Source of the DNA: Bifidobacterium choerinum | GTDB taxonomy: Bacteria; Actinomycetota; Actinomycetes; Actinomycetales; Bifidobacteriaceae | Direction of reading: 5' to 3' | DNA length: 34,938 nt | Assembly (NCBI RefSeq): GCF_000741135.1 | Contig: NZ_JGYU01000014.1 | Coordinates: 1 to 34,938, forward strand | Shown: positions 17,077-23,138 of the stretch, piece after piece | Layout: every line of letters begins with the position of its first letter | How positions within the stretch are numbered: the first letter of the stretch is position 1 | Notes under the pieces: model-generated | What the model was told of the DNA's origin: nothing | Seen by the model: only the letters and a program-made list of their open reading frames with translations | Databases searched by the model: none | Position numbers and translations under genes: made by a program

Positions 17077-18102
17077 TCACATCGCCAGCAGCCGCGCGCC
17101 GATGTCGTCGGGCACCTTCAGATCGCGGCCGCACACAGCGCGCGCCCGCCGCCAGTCGAAACATGCGAGCGCCTCCGGCGCATCCATCGCGCGCGGACGC
17201 TCGACGAGCCCGAGCGCCCACGCGCAGTAGCCGACGACGGCCTGCGGGCGCACGCCCTGCTCGCGCAGATGGCCGAGGTCGAGCGAGCGGACGCGTTTCG
17301 CGAGCCGCACGCCGGCGGCGTTGTCGAGCAGCGGCAGATGCGCGTAGTCGGGCGTCTGCGCCGGCGTCCACCGCACGTCTCCGCCAGAACCATCGGAACC
17401 GCCGCCGATGCCGCAGTCGAGCAGCCGCTGGCGCAGCCAGATCTGCAGCGCCGTCGACCGCAGCAGGTCGCGGCCGCGCACGATGTCGTCGACGCCCATC
17501 AGCAGATCGTCGAGCGTCACGACGAACTGATACGCGTACAGGCCGTCCGAACGGCGCAGCACGACGTCGCCGAGCGCGGAGCCGAGGTCGTAGTCCTGCG
17601 CGCCGTAGACGCGGTCGTCGAAGAGGATGCGCCCTTCGCGCGCGCCGGCGTGCGGCGCCGCGAGCCGCCATGCGTGGCGCTCGCCGGCGCGTACGCGCGC
17701 GGCCGCCTCGTCGGGGTGTTCGTCGTGCAGCCGCCGGCAGGTGCCCGGGTAGACGATGAATCGGTCGCCCTCCTGCGGCGCCGACGCGGCGCGGATCTCG
17801 GCGCGCGAGCAGAAGCACGGGTAGAGCAGCCCGGCGTCGCACAGCGTCGCGAAGACCTCGTCGTAGAGCGCGGTACGCCGCGACTGGTAGACGACGTCGC
17901 CCGACCAGTCCAGCCCGAGCCACGCAAGATCGTCGCGGATCCATGCGTCGGCGCCCGGCATGACGCGCGGCACGTCGATGTCCTCGATGCGCAGCCGCAT
18001 CTCCTCGCCGCGTGCGCGCGCGGACAGCCACGCCGCGAGCATCGCGTACGCGTTGCCCAGATGCATGCGCCCCGACGGCGTCGGCGCGAACCTTCCGCTC
18101 AT
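17077..18102 (-). CDS. gluQ: Glutamyl-Q tRNA(Asp) synthetase (GluQRS)
   Basis: A 341-residue homologue of the catalytic half of glutamyl-tRNA synthetase, with no anticodon-binding domain. The start RFAPTPSGRMHLGN carries the HIGH-like motif as HLGN (14-17). The zinc site of GluQRS is present as Cys96-x-Cys98 (YPCFCSRAEI) with Tyr118 and Cys122 (VYPGTC). The KMSKS loop is RLAKR, as expected for this divergent group. Such enzymes attach glutamate to queuosine at position 34 of tRNA(Asp). It is slightly longer than the typical 290-310 residues, with a Gly/Ser-rich insert (GIGGGSDGSGG) before the C-terminal part. AAAGGCGGG lies six bases before the ATG at 18102. Confidence 0.88.
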   Translation of the reverse strand: MSGRFAPTPSGRMHLGNAYAMLAAWLSARARGEEMRLRIEDIDVPRVMPGADAWIRDDLAWLGLDWSGDVVYQSRRTALYDEVFATLCDAGLLYPCFCSRAEIRAASAPQEGDRFIVYPGTCRRLHDEHPDEAAARVRAGERHAWRLAAPHAGAREGRILFDDRVYGAQDYDLGSALGDVVLRRSDGLYAYQFVVTLDDLLMGVDDIVRGRDLLRSTALQIWLRQRLLDCGIGGGSDGSGGDVRWTPAQTPDYAHLPLLDNAAGVRLAKRVRSLDLGHLREQGVRPQAVVGYCAWALGLVERPRAMDAPEALACFDWRRARAVCGRDLKVPDDIGARLLAM

Positions 18103-18172
18103 CCGCGGCCCGCCTTTCGATTGTCGTTCGCAGTCCTTCGCATGGTCATGGAGTCATATGGTCGCGGTGACG

Positions 18173-19072
18173 TCATGCCGGCGACCCGACGAAGTTCGTC
18201 CACAGTTCGCTGTCGAGCGGCCACTGGTTGATCGTGCAGCCGTTGAGGAACATCGACTGCTCCTGCATCAGCGGCGCCGCCTTGCCGTCGCCGCCGCACG
18301 CCTGTTCGTTATCGATGTGTCCGAGCGCATGGCCGACCTCGTGGTTGATGACCATCGTGCGGTAGCCCGCGAGCGTGCCGCCCTCCTGGAACCAGTGGTC
18401 GACGGCGCCGTCCCAGCGTTTCTTGTTGATGATGACGTCGGCGCCGACACGGCAGCTGTATTCGCTCGAGCAGTACGTCGAATACGTCGGCAGCTTCTCC
18501 GGCGCGGCGAGCGTCACCGTGATGTCGCAGCCGTCGGCGACCTGCTGGAAGACGACGCCGGCGCGCGGCCATCCGCGCGGATCGTTGAGCACGCGGTCGA
18601 CGGCGTTCGCGAAGGCCGATTTGTCGCCGACGTCGCCGTTCGTCGCGACACAGTACGTCATCTTCGTCGCCTGCGCGCCGCTGTGCTCAGCCGTCTGCTT
18701 CGCCTTGGCGTAGATCTGCTTGCGCTGCTCGGCCGACATCGGCGCGGCGAGCGCGTCGAGTTCGCGCTGTGCGGCCTCCTTGCGACGATCCTCGTCGCTT
18801 TTCGGCTGCGGCTGCGATGGCTCCGGCTCCTTGATCTGCCCGTTCGCGAAGGCCATGCGCAGCGCCTTCGTGAAATCGATGCTCGCCGTCGCGGCGCCGC
18901 CTTCCTCCAGCGCCGCCGTGACGCGCGCCACCGACGCGCCGGTGCTCGCGGCGACGCCGACGACGAGCAGCACGAGCGCGATGGCCGCGACGATGCGGCG
19001 CACGAGGTAGCGTCGGCGCAGACGCCTGTGGTGGCGCCGACGAGAGGTCCTGTTCATGTTCGCACTACCCAT
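18173..19072 (-). CDS. DUF3152 family membrane-anchored metalloprotease-like protein
   Basis: A 299-residue protein with a very basic N-terminus (Arg/His-rich, 7-26) and one membrane helix (about 27-46, VRRIVAAIALVLLVVGVAAS). An extracytoplasmic part follows. A charged linker (80-130) leads to a DUF3152 domain ending in INHEVGHALGH (242-252), an HExxHxxxH zinc-type motif. Four Cys residues, in pairs such as TYCSSEYSCR, may form disulfides outside the cell. Substrate is unknown. Start is uncertain: Met1 (19072) or Met6 (19057). A TATAGT box on the minus strand at 19212-19217 is a possible -10. About 180 bases between this gene and the upstream aquaporin terminator hold nothing else clear. Confidence 0.85.
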   Translation of the reverse strand: MGSANMNRTSRRRHHRRLRRRYLVRRIVAAIALVLLVVGVAASTGASVARVTAALEEGGAATASIDFTKALRMAFANGQIKEPEPSQPQPKSDEDRRKEAAQRELDALAAPMSAEQRKQIYAKAKQTAEHSGAQATKMTYCVATNGDVGDKSAFANAVDRVLNDPRGWPRAGVVFQQVADGCDITVTLAAPEKLPTYSTYCSSEYSCRVGADVIINKKRWDGAVDHWFQEGGTLAGYRTMVINHEVGHALGHIDNEQACGGDGKAAPLMQEQSMFLNGCTINQWPLDSELWTNFVGSPA

Positions 19073-19251
19073 GACTCATCCGTTCCCGTATGCCTGCACT
19101 GTCGTTGTCGTCGATCTTCCGTAAGTCCGCATCGTCTTGCGTCGTTCATCATATGCGCCGTCGCCCATGTCGCCACGACGGTCGCGGACGTGGCCGCGAA
19201 TCGTTGCACCCACTATAGCAACGACGGCGAAGCATCGGCGCCGGAACATCA

Positions 19252-19286
19252 CGAAGCGGCCCGTGGGATGACCACGGGCCGCTTCG
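19252..19286 (-). terminator. Terminator of the aquaglyceroporin gene
   Basis: CGAAGCGGCCCGTGG and CCACGGGCCGCTTCG form a perfect 15-bp stem with a 5-base loop, 31 bases past the stop. No T-run follows. Confidence 0.75.
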
Positions 19287-19317
19287 GAAAACGGATCGGA
19301 TCCGGGAAACCGGTGGA

Positions 19318-20052
19318 TCAGATCGCGAACAGCACGTTGAACAGCCAGCAGCCGAGCATACCGCCGAGGATCGGCGCGACGACCGGGATCCACGCCTCGT
19401 TCCAACGCGACGAGCCCTTGTGCGGGATCGGCAGGATCTGGTGCAGCAGACGCGGCATCAGGTCGCGGGCCGGGTTGAGACCAGGACCGGTCGGGCCGCC
19501 GAGCGAGCAGACGAGGCCCCAGACGATGAAGCCGACGACGATCGAGGCGGCTGCGTAGTTCGTCTTGCCCCACTGCAGTTCGAGGCAGCACAGCGCGCCG
19601 AGGACGAGGATCATCGTGCCGACGAACTCGTTGATGAAGTAGTTGCGGCGCGTCGCATAGGCGTCGGTCGTGCAGAAGGTGCCGAGGATCGCCTCGGCGC
19701 TCTCGGTCTCCTTGTAGTGCGGGTAATAGCAGATGTAGACGATGAGCTGGCCTGCGGCGGCGCCGAGGATCTGCGCGCAGATGTACGGCAGCACCTGGCT
19801 CCACGGGAACATGCCGTTGACGGCCTGCGCGAGCGTCATCGCCGGGTTGATGTGCGCGCCGGAGACGCCGCCGAACATCAGCACCGGGAACATGACGCCG
19901 AAGCCGTAGCCCATCGCGATGTTGAGCCAGCCTGCGTTGTGTCCTTTCGTGTTCTTCAGCTCGACGTTGGCCACAGCGCCGTTGCCGAAGATCATGAGCA
20001 CGGCGGTTCCGACGAATTCGGCCGCCAACTTGGTGAACAATGAGTATTCCAC
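19318..20052 (-). CDS. MIP family aquaglyceroporin (glycerol facilitator-like)
   Basis: A 244-residue six-helix channel. The two pore motifs are GAHINPAMT (NPA at 69-71) and GPGLNPARDLMPR (NPA at 193-195, filter Arg196). Asp197 right after that Arg is a mark of glycerol-conducting members, so glycerol or other small-polyol facilitation is more likely than pure water flux. No glycerol kinase or dehydrogenase gene is nearby. The start codon is GTG at 20052 (GTG-GAA-TAC), with AAGGAA seven bases upstream. It is a single-gene unit closed by a perfect hairpin. Confidence 0.94.
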   Translation of the reverse strand: MEYSLFTKLAAEFVGTAVLMIFGNGAVANVELKNTKGHNAGWLNIAMGYGFGVMFPVLMFGGVSGAHINPAMTLAQAVNGMFPWSQVLPYICAQILGAAAGQLIVYICYYPHYKETESAEAILGTFCTTDAYATRRNYFINEFVGTMILVLGALCCLELQWGKTNYAAASIVVGFIVWGLVCSLGGPTGPGLNPARDLMPRLLHQILPIPHKGSSRWNEAWIPVVAPILGGMLGCWLFNVLFAI

Positions 20053-20360
20053 GAGGAATTTCCTTATTTCTGTATTCTCTACTCTCGAACGGTCTCGCAG
20101 CCTCCCGAGGATGCAACGAGCTAGTTCAGCGTACGCCTAGGAGTGCCCTGCGCCCCATGCCCCGTCCGCACCGTGGCCCACCCTGCGACGCCGATGGAAG
20201 TGCCCACGGCGGCGCAAACGTTGGCACGGATTCGCGACGTTCGACGTCTTCCACGCGCCGCCGCATCTGCGACCGTTCGCATCTGCGCATATTCTCGACG
20301 CCATGCCACGCCATCACACCGCCGGCTATGCCATCACGCACGACGCTGTGCATGACGCAT
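20053..20360. other. Intergenic stretch upstream of the aquaglyceroporin gene
   Basis: About 310 bases lie between the channel's start and the next terminator. No convincing gene was found. It should hold the channel promoter on the minus strand, but no pair of good hexamers could be chosen. Confidence 0.5.
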
Positions 20361-20392
20361 AAAAAAAACTCGCCGGGTCGTTCGCCCGCGAG
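20361..20392 (-). terminator. Intrinsic terminator of the 37-codon gene
   Basis: On the minus strand CTCGCGGG pairs with CCCGGCGAG (one bulged G) over a 7-base loop, followed by eight T. It is the most classical intrinsic terminator in the window and lies about 50 bases past the small gene's stop. Confidence 0.92.
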
Positions 20393-20444
20393 CTTCCTCA
20401 TGGTCGCTGTTCACTGCGGTGCGACCTGCCGCATTTTTCTCACA

Positions 20445-20558
20445 TTATTCGCTGTACTGATGATGCATCTGGTCCATCATGGCGACCGTCGATTCGTCAT
20501 CGTGCTGCGCCATCAGCCTGTCCAAGGCCGTGAACGTCGATTCCCATTGTTCTCGCAT
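20445..20558 (-). CDS. Small acidic protein of 37 residues, unknown
   Basis: A short frame that starts MREQWESTFTALDRLMAQ and ends HHQYSE. Support is structural: a near-perfect Shine-Dalgarno sequence AAAGGAGG lies about nine bases before the ATG, and a strong intrinsic terminator follows the stop. The peptide is acidic, with four internal Met and two adjacent His (MMDQMHH). It could form one amphipathic helix (residues 3-30). There is no signal peptide or membrane segment. I do not recognise a family. A longer upstream in-frame ATG (20726) would read through the Shine-Dalgarno sequence and gives an unconvincing N-terminus. Confidence 0.65.
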   Translation of the reverse strand: MREQWESTFTALDRLMAQHDDESTVAMMDQMHHQYSE

Positions 20559-20774
20559 ATTCGACTCCTCCTTTCTGTGCTGCCGCCGCGTCAGCGGCCG
20601 TGCGGTCCGCACGATCCGCCCGCGGCCTGGTCCTCGATGTTTCCATGTCCAATCGTATGTGCCGCACCCAACTATGTTCCGCTCAGAGCAATGCATCGAC
20701 CCACTGTCTTCCGCGAGCGCCCCCATGAGCTCCGCCCCGAAAGCCGCCTATCCGCCACGGACGGCGACAACGAT

Positions 20775-20806
20775 GAAGGCCTCGGTCGATATCGACCGAA
20801 GCCTTC
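20775..20806 (-). terminator. Terminator of tRNA-Lys
   Basis: A 32-base near-palindrome (16-base arms, one mismatch) beginning GAAGGC and ending GCCTTC lies two bases beyond the encoded CCA. The centre GATATC leaves almost no loop, so the RNA hairpin would use a few opened central pairs. No T-run follows. Confidence 0.65.
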
Positions 20807-20808
20807 TG

Positions 20809-20885
20809 TGGTGCCCCCTCAGGGATTCGAACCCTGGACACGCTGATTAAGAGTCAGCTGCTCTAACCAACTGAGCTAAAGGGGC
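20809..20885 (-). tRNA. tRNA-Lys (anticodon CUU)
   Basis: Read on the minus strand, a 77-base tRNA including encoded CCA. The acceptor stem is GCCCCTT with AGGGGGC (one G-U pair), the discriminator base is A, the D-arm contains AGCTCAGTTGGTTAGAGC, the anticodon loop is CTCTTAA with CTT at 34-36, and the T-arm is CAGGGTTCGAATCCCTG. Confidence 0.98.
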
Positions 20886-20886
20886 G

Positions 20887-20902
20887 TTGGTTCGTGAACC
20901 AA
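20887..20902. repeat. 16-base palindrome at the tRNA-Lys 5' leader
   Basis: TTGGTTCGTGAACCAA has 7-base perfect arms. It sits directly between the tRNA 5' end and its likely promoter. It may form part of the 5' leader removed by RNase P, or be a protein site. Confidence 0.45.
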
Positions 20903-20908
20903 GAGATA

Positions 20909-20936
20909 AATATACTCAGATTCCCCAAGTCCGCAA
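20909..20936 (-). promoter_or_regulatory. Candidate tRNA-Lys promoter
   Basis: On the minus strand TTGCGG (20931-20936) and TATATT (20909-20914) are 16 bases apart, 24 bases before the mature tRNA. Confidence 0.5.
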
Positions 20937-20939
20937 CCC

Positions 20940-21334
20940 TCGGCGTGTCGCTTCCCAAAACCCCCATTTTCCAACGTTTCCTCCAATCACCCCCAACCCC
21001 AGAAAATCCCCGGCCTCACTCCTTCATCCACCCCCTCCCCCCAAAAAATCCCCGCATCTTCACAATTCCTTCACATTTCCTCCCTCCTTCCTCTCATTCG
21101 AGCAAAGCCCGGTGTCATTCGAGTAAAACCCAGCAACACCACTCCCAACCACCCAACCATCCCCTTCCCCTCCCCTCACTCATCAATAACGCCCCCACGA
21201 ACACACCCCAGTACGAATACTCATTCCCTTCCCCTCCCCGTCAATAACGCGCGCGCCCCACGCACGCAGCACGCCCCACGCCCCACGCACCACACAGCAC
21301 GCAGCACGCAGCACGCAGCACGCACCACACAGCA
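20940..21334. repeat. G-poor spacer with short direct repeats
   Basis: About 400 bases with no convincing gene. From about 20945 to 21240 the plus strand is almost free of G and made of C/A/T, including runs of 4-6 C, so the minus strand has matching G-runs. Repeats are: TCATTCGAG(C/T)AAA(G/A)CCC at 21094-21110 and 21115-21131; a block with CCTTCCCCTCCCC and TCAATAACGC copied about 58 bases apart (21183-21192 and 21241-21250); and GCAGCAC in three tandem copies (21301-21321) flanked by GCACCACACAGCA on both sides (21287-21299, 21322-21334). Composition differs sharply from neighbouring genes. Confidence 0.8.
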
Positions 21335-21335
21335 T

Positions 21336-21374
21336 CGCGCATATACTGCAAAACCGCGCATATACTGCAAAAAC
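21336..21374. repeat. Tandem 19/20-base repeat
   Basis: Two adjacent copies of CGCGCATATACTGCAAAAC (21336-21354 and 21355-21374, the second with one extra A). On the minus strand they lie directly after a large hairpin and supply T-runs and two TATATG tracts. Confidence 0.85.
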
Positions 21375-21375
21375 C

Positions 21376-21439
21376 GCGAAAGGCGGCGCGCGGACGACGA
21401 ATAGTCATTTTGTTTCGTCGTCCGCGCGCCGCCTTTCGC
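21376..21439 (-). terminator. 26-bp perfect hairpin downstream of the first zinc-ribbon gene
   Basis: The arms 21376-21401 and 21414-21439 are exact reverse complements with a 12-base AT-rich loop. On the minus strand GGTTTTT follows. It is about 115 bases past the zinc-ribbon gene's stop; the intervening 21440-21555 contains nothing I can call. Confidence 0.75.
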
Positions 21440-21555
21440 CCAACGCACTGCAGTACTGCCCATATCAGCGCACTCAAGCACTCAAGCACATAAGAGAATC
21501 TCAGTGCACTCAAAAACGCACAAAAGCATCGGCCCCGCAAAGCGCCCGCGTTATT

Positions 21556-22938
21556 TCACTCCAGATCTACTGCGACGCAATCCTCCGCCGCATATCCGTT
21601 CGCCGAGCACCAGGCCGTCGCGTCGTCCGCCCGGGAGAAGGTCTCGCCGGAGAGGATCACGTAGTAGTCGGCCGCATGCCCGTGCTTCGTGTAGTTGTAG
21701 TAGTCGGCGGCCCAGATGAGGATCGCGTTCGGATGCTTGTAGTGCAGTTTGAGGAACTGCTCGTAGATGTCCGTGTACTTCCACGCCTTGCCGTTGATGT
21801 TCATGTTGTATTTCTTGCTCGACAGCTGCGTCGTGTAGTCCGAATAGAACTGCGACGTCTGCGATGCGTCGTCGTTGAGCTGCCGTTTGAGTGCGAGCTG
21901 CGCGTAGCGTTCGTTGTCGGATGTGTCGATCGACGCGCCGCCGAGTGCGCCCGATACGTCGCCCGACGCCTTGCCTTCGCCCTTCTGGTTTGTCTGCCAG
22001 ATGACTTTCGCGTTCGTCGGCGACGAGATTTCGTCGGCCGGCTGCCAGTGCTGCCGCGAGTTGAATGCGATCTGCGTGCTCGCCTCGCCGTCCTCGAAGG
22101 TGATCGGCCTCTTCGAGAAGTCATAGACGGCCGCGGCGATGACGTCGCCGTCGTCGTTCTTCACGGTGATTTCGATGTTCGGCTCGGCGTAGCTGCCCGT
22201 CTCGCACGATTTCGCCGTCAGCGAGAGCGTCGCGACGAGCGAGTCGCCGTTCGCCGTCAGGTCGTCGACGTCGACGTCCGGCGTCGCCGTGCACTTCGCG
22301 TCCTTCTTCTTGTCCTTGTCGTCCTTTTTGTCTTTGGCATCCGCGTCGCTCTTGTCATCGGAGTCGTCCGCGTCGTCCGACGATGTGTCGTCCGCCGTCT
22401 GCTGCTGCGACGACGAGTCCTGTGGCTCGGCGGTGTCGTTCGCATGCGCCGACTGCCAGATCCAGAATCCGATCGCCGCGAGCATGATAACGACGAGCAC
22501 GATGAGCGTGATGATCAATCCGCGGTTCGACTTCGGCTTCTTGCCGCCACCGTCGCCGTTCGGCGGCGTCATCGGCGGCATGGCCGGCGGCGGCACCGCG
22601 GCGCCCGTCGGCGCCGTCGCATCCCCGATTGGCACCGCGGGCGGCACGACCGACGACGTGCCGACGATCGGCCCGGCGACCGTCTCCTCGTACATCGACG
22701 GATCATACGCCGGCTCCTGCGCGCCGTACACCGGCGCAGGTGCGGGCGGCAGGACCGAAGTCTCCGCCGCGCCCGGCGCACTGGGTGCAGGCGGCACCGC
22801 GGCGGCCGGTGGCGGCGTCGTCATGCCGGCGACGCGCGTCGCGTCCGCCATCGGCTGTTCCTGCTGCAGGCGAGCGCCGCAGTTCCAGCAGAATCCTTCC
22901 CCATCGTCGACCTGCTGATGGCATTGTGGACATTGCAT
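21556..22938 (-). CDS. Zinc-ribbon single-pass membrane protein
   Basis: A 460-residue protein. The order is: N-terminal zinc ribbon MQCPQC...CWNC with Cys3, Cys6, Cys17 and Cys20; a Pro/Ala-rich cytoplasmic stretch (40-127); a basic KKPKSNRG flank; one membrane helix (140-161, LIITLIVLVVIMLAAIGFWIW); a linker of Asp, Ser and Lys (165-216); and an extracytoplasmic C-terminal part of about 240 residues. The latter has one beta-rich section (CTATPDVDVDDLTANGDSL onward) and a last section with many Tyr/Trp residues (NGKAWKYTDIYEQFL, ILIWAADYYNYTKHG) and Cys residues that may pair. I know no function; the layout suggests an envelope sensor or binding protein. The ATG at 22938 has AAGGA six bases upstream; longer frames would cross the promoter region. 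It is divergent from the next zinc-ribbon gene. Confidence 0.82.
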   Translation of the reverse strand: MQCPQCHQQVDDGEGFCWNCGARLQQEQPMADATRVAGMTTPPPAAAVPPAPSAPGAAETSVLPPAPAPVYGAQEPAYDPSMYEETVAGPIVGTSSVVPPAVPIGDATAPTGAAVPPPAMPPMTPPNGDGGGKKPKSNRGLIITLIVLVVIMLAAIGFWIWQSAHANDTAEPQDSSSQQQTADDTSSDDADDSDDKSDADAKDKKDDKDKKKDAKCTATPDVDVDDLTANGDSLVATLSLTAKSCETGSYAEPNIEITVKNDDGDVIAAAVYDFSKRPITFEDGEASTQIAFNSRQHWQPADEISSPTNAKVIWQTNQKGEGKASGDVSGALGGASIDTSDNERYAQLALKRQLNDDASQTSQFYSDYTTQLSSKKYNMNINGKAWKYTDIYEQFLKLHYKHPNAILIWAADYYNYTKHGHAADYYVILSGETFSRADDATAWCSANGYAAEDCVAVDLE

Positions 22939-23003
22939 CGTCGGTCCTTCCCTTCCTCGACGCCGCGTCCGTCCGACCGTCCGGCGTCGTCCATGCATTC
23001 CAA

Positions 23004-23021
23004 GGAATCGCTGCCGATTCC
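23004..23021. promoter_or_regulatory. Inverted repeat between divergent zinc-ribbon genes
   Basis: GGAATCG-CTGC-CGATTCC lies between a TATATT box (23033-23038, minus strand) and the start of the leftward gene. It may be an operator or a leader hairpin. Confidence 0.35.
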
Positions 23022-23082
23022 CGTTCCCTCCCAATATATATGGACATCCGTCCCGATTCGGCCTGCGCATGGGCTTCTGGTC

Positions 23083-23088
23083 TACAAT
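23083..23088 (+). promoter_or_regulatory. -10 box of the rightward zinc-ribbon gene
   Basis: TACAAT lies 50 bases before the ATG at 23139; no clear -35. The opposite promoter candidate (TATATT, minus strand) lies about 45 bases away, so the two would be back to back. Confidence 0.45.
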
Positions 23089-23138
23089 AGGCACTATGGG
23101 GGAGCACCCCCGAAGCATGAAAGAGAAGGAGCACCCAG

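Noticed and set aside
20121..20401. Small minus-strand frames of 62-91 codons upstream of the aquaglyceroporin gene
   Set aside because: Arg/Ala/Cys-rich translations without a ribosome-binding site, overlapping one another in different frames.
20775..20885. tRNA-Lys as integration site of a mobile element
   Set aside because: No integrase, no second copy of the tRNA 3' end and no phage-like genes were found on the 3' side.
20894..21247. Open frames of 79-117 codons in the G-poor spacer
   Set aside because: Composed of Pro, Ser, Thr, Lys and Phe runs from repeated C/A/T tracts, with no Shine-Dalgarno sequence; a composition effect.
21336..21374. CRISPR-like repeat
   Set aside because: Only two units, directly adjacent with no spacer, and no cas genes in the window.
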